The notes beneath the pieces were generated by a model. That model had not been told where the DNA came from. It searched no databases and was given only the letters and a program-made list of their open reading frames with translations. The translations under genes were made by a program, and so were the position numbers. A stretch of 64,000 bases of DNA. Origin: Mytilus edulis. Its lineage: Eukaryota; Mollusca; Bivalvia; Mytilida; Mytilidae. Of the stretch, positions 57,298 to 64,000 are shown piece by piece. The stretch is from contig NC_092345.1 in NCBI RefSeq assembly GCF_963676685.1, positions 72,281,960 through 72,345,959 of the forward strand, given 5' to 3'. The first letter of the stretch is position 1. The number at the start of each line of letters is the position of its first letter.

Positions 57298-57382
57298 AAC
57301 ACTGTAACCATCTACATATATCAGTCTATATCTTCTCCAACACACTGTAACTATTTACAAATACCAGTCTATCTCTTCTCCA
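57298..57382 (-). repeat. Two-unit version of the P450 3' minisatellite
   Basis: Two units of ACACTGTAAC, ATTTACAAATACC and TCTATCTCTTCTCCA, orthologous in position to the six-unit array of copy 1. Confidence 0.85.
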
Positions 57383-57443
57383 ATTTCAGTTTAATACCAT
57401 TCTGTGCTTTAATAAAGCCACCTTTATGAAATGTGATTGGAAC
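57369..57443 (-). CDS. P450 copy 2 terminal exon
   Basis: Encodes [20 protein letters not shown] and LEKR, then TAG. Differs from copy 1 by His for Asp and a final Arg for Lys. Confidence 0.92.
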   Translation of the reverse strand, partial: VPITFHKGGFIKAQNGIKLKLEKR

Positions 57444-60400
57444 CTATAATAAATTATATAAAACATAGTTGGGTATTGGTTTTATTTGATATGCTGCTTG
57501 ACATTGACATGACGTAAAACACTTATATGGTGTAGAAGACCATTTTCATTTAACAGATTTGTATTTTAATGCGTTTCTGTGTCTTTGACATATATATATA
57601 TATATATATTATAACATTGATACAAGTGGATTATCGGATTTATCCAATCGAGATAGTTAAATTATCAATTTTAAAGTCCGAGCCTCGGCGAAGACTTTAA
57701 AATTTATAATTTAACTATCGAGATTGGATAAATCCGATAAACCACGCGTTACTATGTAATAATCTGTTTCTCTAATGATTAAAAGACAAATTTCCTTTTT
57801 TCTAAACCAAAATCCCCTTCGAATGCCTTCCACTTTCCACGAAGTTGTCAATTTCATTAACACCTGTTAGAACATTTTGATCATTTCAGGGAGCTGAGAA
57901 AGGTTATGACCCTTTGACTCGGCCAATCATCTTCTGAGATCACCGACAACCACACGTTGATTAATTTTTTTTTATACAACGGGTTCGAAAAGGGATATTT
58001 TTCCATAGAATTAGAGAAATTGCTTTATGGGAACAAACTGTGCGCCTCTTCTTGCCGACCTCTTTTTATTTTCATATGAATCGGAGTTCCTCCAGACACT
58101 TGTAAAAAACAAGAGAATCAAAGAAGCCAGATTATTTAATTTCACTTTCAGATATATTGATGATGTTCTTTCCATAAACAATCCGAACTTTTCTGATTGG
58201 GTTCCATTAATATATCCCCCAGAACTAGAGATTAACGAAACAACAGACACGGCTTCCTCCGCCTCATTTTTAGACTTATATCTCGAATTTGACTTACACA
58301 GTCATCTCATTACCAGAATCTATGACAAACGAGACGATTTTAATTTTGAAATCATAAATTTCCCCCACCTTAGTAGCAATATACCAACTTCAGCTGCATA
58401 TGGGATATATATTTCCCAACTTATTCGATATTCAAGAGCTTGCAGCTCTTACTCAGACTTTGTAATACGTCATCAGTGTCTGAGTAGAAAGTTGATGAAA
58501 CAGGGGTATGTCAAAGAACGTCTCGTTCTTTTTCTAAAAAAGTTCATCGGAAGGTACAAAGACCTTGTTGATAAATATTCCGTATCAACTTCTCAAATAA
58601 TACACGATGGTCTTGATGTATAGATTCTTCGTACTGATGTTGTTTATCATCTTAACAACGTGTTATATAGTTCTTTCATTTGTCTTTGTTCTATTATTAA
58701 TATTACTTTTACTGTTGAATGGTTTCATGTGATTTCCGTTTCACGTGGCTCGGTACTTATACATCTTGTCAATGTGTTTGTATCGGCTTTCATTTTTTTG
58801 TGGTTTGTTTTGTATTTGCGACTTTTTGTATTTCTTTTGTTCTTATAACGTGACTCTGTACTTTAAAAGATCCCGTCAGTATGATATTGTTCTATTTATA
58901 TGTCATTTTGATATATTTCTATTATGAATTACAATATACGTTGAACCACAAACGTCTAAATCGTTCAATCGCGTAGTGGAATTAACTATTTTTGGATTCT
59001 TATAAATTCTATATATAACTTTTGGACTAGTTTAAATCTCGGTCTATTTCTTAAATTTATTCTTACATACTTTTGATTTTTTAACCCTGTATGCTAACAT
59101 TCCCATGAAAATTTTAAAATTGTTTGTACGTACATTGAACGACAAATTTATGTGACGTATAAAATTTTCTGACGTCAGACACTCAAATCAATAAATGTGT
59201 TCGTAGATAGTAGATGTTTTTGTGTTCTGTTAAATTGTTCCTTTTAAAATTGTTAAACGATGATGACTGATGTACCCATAGTTTGACTATTATATTTATT
59301 GTGTCTGTTTATTTAACGCATCAATGTAAAAATATCGGAAATTGATGAGAATGTTATTAAAGTGAGAGGGTTAGCGCTATAGAACCAGGTTTAATCCACC
59401 ATTTTCTACATTTGAAAATGCCTGTACCAAGTCAGGAATATGACAGTTTTTGTCCATTCGTTTTTGATGCGTTTTGTTATTTGATTTTGCCATGTGATTA
59501 TGGACTTTCCCAATTAATCTTCCTCTAAGTTCAGTATTTTTGTGATTTTACTTTTTACTAAGTATATTTAAACATATCATGATTCATATATTTGAAGTTT
59601 CATTAGAATTGAAAACAGTCATTGTGAATAAAAATTCTTCAAACGCATAGATTTTCTCATATTTCTAAATATTATATAACAAAAACATAGAACAAATAAT
59701 AAGACAAATAGTCTTTCAGTTCATTTTCTTGCAAAATGGATTATTTTCTGAATTAACCAAATTTAATATCTAGAAACCACTCAGAGTATGCAATAAGTGA
59801 CTTCGTTATGTTATAAAAAAAACAAGGTTTAATCTACCATTGTCTAATAAAAAAACCCTGTACCAAGTCAGGAATATGACAGTTGTTGTCCATTCGTTAA
59901 TGTGTTTCAGCTTTTGATTTTGTCATTCAATTAGGGACTTTTCGTTTTGAATTTTCCGCGGATTTCAATATTTTTTGTCATTTTACTTTATATAAATATC
60001 TAAAAACAACAAATATGTACCTCAGTTTCATCACATCTAACAACAGTAAAATTTTGTACTATGGTAACAGCAGCCATTTTAAGTTCTGTAAGTGCTAGTC
60101 TCATACCAACACAATTACGAGGACCAACACCAAATGGTAACCACGCATACGGGTGACGTTTCTCTTTGTTTTCTGGTGTGAACCTATTAAGTATTAATGT
60201 GATTTTGATAACATTTATAATTAGAACCCCTATGTACAACTACAATCAATTATTTTGTTAACGATATTCGAAAATGTATGTTATAATGTTACAATGATTC
60301 CACCATCAGGTACTTTTCAATCAAATGATCACATAGTAGTATTTAAAATAAACTGAAAATAATGTGGAACTTTTATGCCCCAGACAGGCTTTCCTGGATG

Positions 60401-62303
60401 CAACTTCACAAGGAAGTCTCAAAAACCAAATATTTAGATGTGTTAGAACAGAAACATTTGTAGAGCTATATTAACAAAAGAATAATTAAATAATCATCGA
60501 TTTATCAACGGAATATTAATGATAATTATCAAAATAGATATATTTTACCAAAACATGCATACACCTGTACAATATAATTTAATGAAATTGTAGAATGACT
60601 AAGGAACGGCAAGACCATATTCTAAAAATCTGTTTTACACACCTTCCTGTATTCAGTGACGATGTGCATATATTTACCTTTCAGGATCAAAAACCTCTGG
60701 TTCAGGCCATAACTCGGGATCTCTGTGAATGGCACCAACTGGAAATTGAATATCAGTTCCTTTGGGTATTGTATATCCACCAATTTCTATATCTTCTTCT
60801 GTTATTCGATTAAACCTTAAAATAAACATTTGGAAATATATGACACAAAAATGTATATCTATGGAGTCTATAGGCTATTCTAATATAATTTATTACGATT
60901 TTTTTGCAACTAAGACATATTTACAGTTATACTGATAATGAAATTTATTGGCTTCAGGAACCATCATTAAATTCTGTCATGTTTTTGATTTTTGCAAAAG
61001 CTAAGAATAGATCCTCTCAGATAATTTACATTAAAATGAACGTTAATTGTATTTATTTGAAATAAGAAGTTGACATTATACATTGAAAGTATCAAATACA
61101 ATTGTTATCATATTAAATGTTATAGTTTTTCAAATGTAAAAAGTAAAATCCCAAAAATAGTGAACTCCGAGGAAAATTCAAAACAGAAAGTCCCTTATCA
61201 AATGGCAAAATCAAATGATATAACACATCCAAACGAATGGAAAACAACTGTCATATTCCAGACTTGGTACAGGCAATTTAATACACATTTTAACAGAATT
61301 CTACCTTATAATCGACGTCTTCAGATTAAAAGTTTGAAATTTGACATGAACTTACATGGTCCAATATCGAAAATCTAAAACAGTCACCAAACCCCCCCCC
61401 CCCCCCAAAAAAAACCCCCCAGATTTTGATAAATTTTAAACCTCAATAAGAACCAATTTTAAAACGAGGTCCAAATCAAAAGTAAAAAAAAAAACACGGT
61501 TAGATTCACCGTGTTTAAGAACACCAATATTGCAAGATTGTAAATTAAACCCAATCAAAATGGTTAAGAATTAAGCAATGTCAACAAAGAACTAGAAAAG
61601 TATTATTTTTGGTTTCTTTTCATAGAGATCCATACCATTATACACAAGTTAATATATCGTATCAAACAGTGCTTCCTTAAACTATTAGGTAAACTTACAT
61701 GAGGGATACTAAATTATAAGCTGTAAACTTAATACGTTGTGACAGCAAAAATGCAATAAAAATATTGTTATGTTAATTTTTTTTTGTATACAAGTTATTG
61801 TCCCGAAACCTGAAAATGATTGTCGTTTTGGCCATTTTATTTCTTATACAGTTATGACAAATACCCTGAATCTTTCTCAAATTTCTATTTGTGGTATTGA
61901 CCATTGTAGTACAATTTCATAGAGATCTATACACTTTTACTCAAGTCATCGTATGAAAACCAAATGTCTTTGATTGGACGAGGTCTTGTGAAATGGCAAT
62001 AACCATAAAAATAGGGACATGTGATATGATTTTCAAAATTACAACTATTCACCACAGTTCAAACAATGTGAATGTAAGCATTTTTAATTCTCCCAAACAA
62101 AGTTTGGATACTTATTGTTTTGGTCTGTTCTTAATATTTTTATTATTATTCTTCTTCCCCTTCTTCTTCCGCCACTTTAAAAATGAACTTGTTTACCATG
62201 AATTTTATATTTACCTTGCAGCCGAACCATACAGCCGAAGGACCTCACAAATGAACATATCTAAATACTGAAGCTTTGAGACGTTGTCATAAGTTGGTTT
62301 TTC
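57369..62303 (-). CDS. CYP3-clan cytochrome P450, copy 2, last four exons (5' part off window)
   Basis: Four exons in transcript order, 62215-62303, 60678-60815, 60021-60183 and 57369-57443, have exactly the same lengths and phases as exons 11-14 of copy 1. They encode EVLR in the K-helix, DPERF, the heme loop [10 protein letters not shown] and a C-terminus ending LEKR. Against copy 1 I count 3 changes in 30 residues, 9 in 46 and 3 in 54 for the first three. Intact heme and ExxR motifs argue for a working gene, but LRLYCPAAR of copy 1 is LRLYGSAAR here, which loses a Pro usual in P450s after ExxR. No I-helix exon was found before 64000. The last intron (57444-60020) is 2.6 kb against 416 bp in copy 1, owing to retroelement and palindrome insertions. 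Confidence 0.9.
57590..57610. repeat. (TA)n microsatellite
   Basis: Ten TA dinucleotides just before the palindrome at 57626. Confidence 0.85.
57626..57745. repeat. 120-bp near-perfect palindrome (hairpin)
   Basis: Arms of about 53 bp around a 14-base centre at 57679-57692 (which itself holds CCGAGCCTCGG). The left arm contains TTATCGGATTTATCCAATCG, the right its complement. It lies in the last intron of P450 copy 2. Confidence 0.9.
58027..58623 (+). mobile_element. Penelope-like reverse transcriptase fragment, intact 198-codon frame
   Basis: An uninterrupted frame with MGTNCAPLLADLFLFSYESE (RT motif B region), then FTFRYIDDVLSINNPNF with the catalytic YIDD, FLDLYLEFD and [20 protein letters not shown], and ending GRYKDLVDKYS before a stop. 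This is the C-terminal half of a RT of the same superfamily as 49217-50400, from a different subfamily. Motif A, the N-terminal half and any endonuclease are missing, so it cannot be autonomous. Sequence to about 58950 is probably its 3' tail. It lies opposite in strand to P450 copy 2, in its last intron. Confidence 0.8.
58624..58950 (+). mobile_element. Probable 3' tail of the RT fragment
   Basis: T-rich and non-coding. The block CGTGACTCTGTACTTTAAAA with ATCCCGTCAGTATGA resembles the tandem units at 31087-31588. Confidence 0.5.
59235..59560 (+). repeat. GACTGCTGTACCC dispersed repeat
   Basis: It shares GATGATGACTGATGTACCCA, GAGGGTTAGCGCTATAGAAC and AATCCACCATTTTCTACATT with the copy at 28290-28590. 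Both are also preceded by TGACGTATAAAATTTTCTGA, CGTCAGACAC. Confidence 0.8.
59825..59990 (+). repeat. GACTGCTGTACCC dispersed repeat, 3' half
   Basis: Contains AAGGTTTAATCTACC, ACCAAGTCAGGAATATGACA and TTTTCCGCGGATTTCAATAT. Confidence 0.75.
60021..60183 (-). CDS. P450 copy 2 heme-loop exon
   Basis: [18 protein letters not shown] and [17 protein letters not shown], 1 + 54 codons, same boundaries as exon 13 of copy 1. Confidence 0.96.
60678..60815 (-). CDS. P450 copy 2 PERF exon
   Basis: FNRITEEDIEIGGYTIPKGT and [17 protein letters not shown]. The most diverged of the four compared exons. Confidence 0.95.
61388..61420. repeat. Poly-C / poly-A low-complexity run
   Basis: A run of C, then A, then C within intron sequence of P450 copy 2. 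Confidence 0.85.
62215..62303 (-). CDS. P450 copy 2 ExxR exon
   Basis: [20 protein letters not shown] and LRLYGSAAR. Same 89-bp length and phase as exon 11 of copy 1. Confidence 0.95.
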
Positions 62304-62335
62304 CTGTAATTCAAACAATAACTATGTTCCTAGAT

Positions 62336-62700
62336 ATAGGAAGATGTGGTGTAAGTGCCAATGAGACAACTCTCCATACAAATAACAATTTAAAAAAGTA
62401 AACCATTATAGGTCAATGTACGGCCTTCAACACGGAGCCTTGTCTCACATCGAACAACAAGCTATAAAGGGCCCCACAATTACTAGTGTAAAACCATTCA
62501 AACAGGAAAACCAACGGTCTATTCTATATAAATAACGGGAAACGAGAAACACGTATAAATTACATAAACAAACGACAACTACTGTACATCACATTCCTGA
62601 CTAAGAACAGGTGCAAACATTTGCAGCGGGATTAAACGTTTTAATGGTACCAAACCTTCTCCCTTTTTCTGAAATAATGACAAAACATCACAACATAGAA
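62336..62700 (+). repeat. GATGTGGTATGATTGCC dispersed repeat
   Basis: Contains AGGAAGATGTGGTGTAAGTG, GTACGGCCTTCAACACGGAG and AAACAAACGACAACTACTGT. It lies in the intron that contains the homologous fragment at 63415-63600. Confidence 0.8.
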
Positions 62701-64000
62701 AAACACACGATAAAATATCAATTGGTAGGCTTAACTCAATCAAAAAACGTAAATTGATACACTATGAACGAATAAATTTTATCTGCGATATCTGAATGCA
62801 AATGCACAGTTAATAAAATATTAGGGACAAATATTCAAAGCCAAGTAGCAAACAAACAAGTTCAAAGAAAGCCATGGCAAGACACCACTGCGAAATAATT
62901 TACCCTTCGAAAATTATCACTTTTGAAAAAAAACTGTTTTGATAATACAGGTAAATCTTTAAGTTTATACAAATGTAGTAGGTGAAAATTAGAAGATATT
63001 CCAAATAATCAAAGCTGGTATATAGAAAAGATCCATATTAATATAAAATAACAAAAAAAGCATTATAAACAGTATCAGCAGGTCCAGATCAATCTGTTTA
63101 ATTACATTTAATAAATAAAATGTTTAAGAATAATAGCTTTGAGAACATATTATCGCTTCCATCGACCTTGCTCTGTAAAACATTAATTTTTTACGCTATA
63201 AATGGCGGAACGGCCTGTGCCCATTAACTTTTTCATTATACGATAATGAAAAATTATACTAGCCACTTGAAACATTTAAAAAATAACACGTTATAAATTT
63301 GATGCGTTCTAATCATATATAAAATAGAATAACAAATCCAAATTAGAATAAAAAACTTGGAAAGGCTTATAAACTGACAACAATCCAACAATAAGCAACG
63401 TTCACAATGTACCAACGGAACAGATGGAAAACAATTTTCATAATCCGACCGTTAATGTTATTGTAACAACTTCCATTTTCTGAGGAAAATGAAGGTTAAA
63501 CCTGATGTTATAGCTAGCTATACTTCGCACTTGTACGACAGTTGTTTATATATAATTCCGTTATATATACAAAATTGAGTGAACAACCCAAAAAGAAATA
63601 CTAGGATTATGAGACAATAATTCGGATTCTGCAGCAAAAACTGTATAAAAATACATTACAGACATATAGCACAACTGCCTTTAGAATTTAAACACCCATT
63701 TGAAACTTTGCAGACTAAATTAACAGTAAGGAACTTCTAAAACGCTTATCGCTGTCATTCATTCGGTAACAGACATGATGAAAAACACCAGTATAAACAC
63801 TTTGTTCAAATATGAATCATAAAAGAGTAGCTTTGCGATTTTATATTTAATACATTCAGCAATACCAGTATACGGGAACTTGTTTATATAGTGTATACGA
63901 TCTGTAAAATGAAGTATGTAAAGAAGAGTCTTTTTATTAAAAATTACTTCAGTGTTTTCGTAATACTTAATTCCTTACATAATATAGTTTACAATACAGT
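62701..64000. other. Intron sequence of P450 copy 2, no exon found
   Basis: It includes a reverse GACTGCTGTACCC fragment at about 63415-63600 that matches copy 1 intron 10 (27040-27200). By that alignment the I-helix exon should lie a little beyond the right edge. Confidence 0.55.

Noticed and set aside
61070..61378. 102-codon plus-strand open frame
   Set aside because: It overlaps intron sequence and a reverse fragment of the GACTGCTGTACCC repeat, with no domain.

Overview
The window looks like nuclear DNA of a bivalve mollusc, most likely a mussel. It is AT-rich and its genes are split into short exons with GT-AG introns. About half of it is made of dispersed repeats of kinds that I recognise from bivalve genomes. 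No prokaryotic, viral, rRNA or CRISPR features were seen. All exon models were built by hand from splice sites, phase continuity and family motifs; no alignment or transcript was available.

Layout. (1) 304-1961 (+): the last three exons of a MINDY3 (FAM188A) deubiquitinase gene, whose upstream part is off the left edge. (2) 1962-8114: intergenic DNA with a 150-bp palindrome and a hAT-like element. (3) 8115-20491 (+): a complete ten-exon gene for a 1025-residue protein. It has a dynamin-type GTPase domain, a helical region with a hydrophobic segment, and a C-terminal protein kinase domain of DSTYK-like type. (4) 20492-24170: intergenic repeats and a dead non-LTR reverse transcriptase. (5) 24437-51403 (-): a complete 14-exon CYP3-clan cytochrome P450 gene of 511 codons, with introns full of mobile elements. 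(6) 51404-57297: intergenic DNA holding an unusual 2.07-kb composite element. (7) 57369 to past 62303 (-): the last four exons of a second, tandem P450 paralogue whose 5' part lies beyond the right edge.

Mobile DNA includes reverse-transcriptase remnants with a recurring 3' tail (Penelope-like, tentative), a Helentron-like element with four ~502-bp tandem units, small TIR elements with visible target duplications, tRNA-like sequences, and several unnamed dispersed families. The genes do not form a functional pathway. The two P450s are paralogues from a local duplication that included intron sequence.

Most notable are the GTPase-kinase fusion, the 663-bp direct repeats with inverted ends inserted as one unit, and three minisatellites that each begin at the 3' end of an exon (MINDY3 exon donor, P450 exon 8 donor, P450 stop-codon exon).
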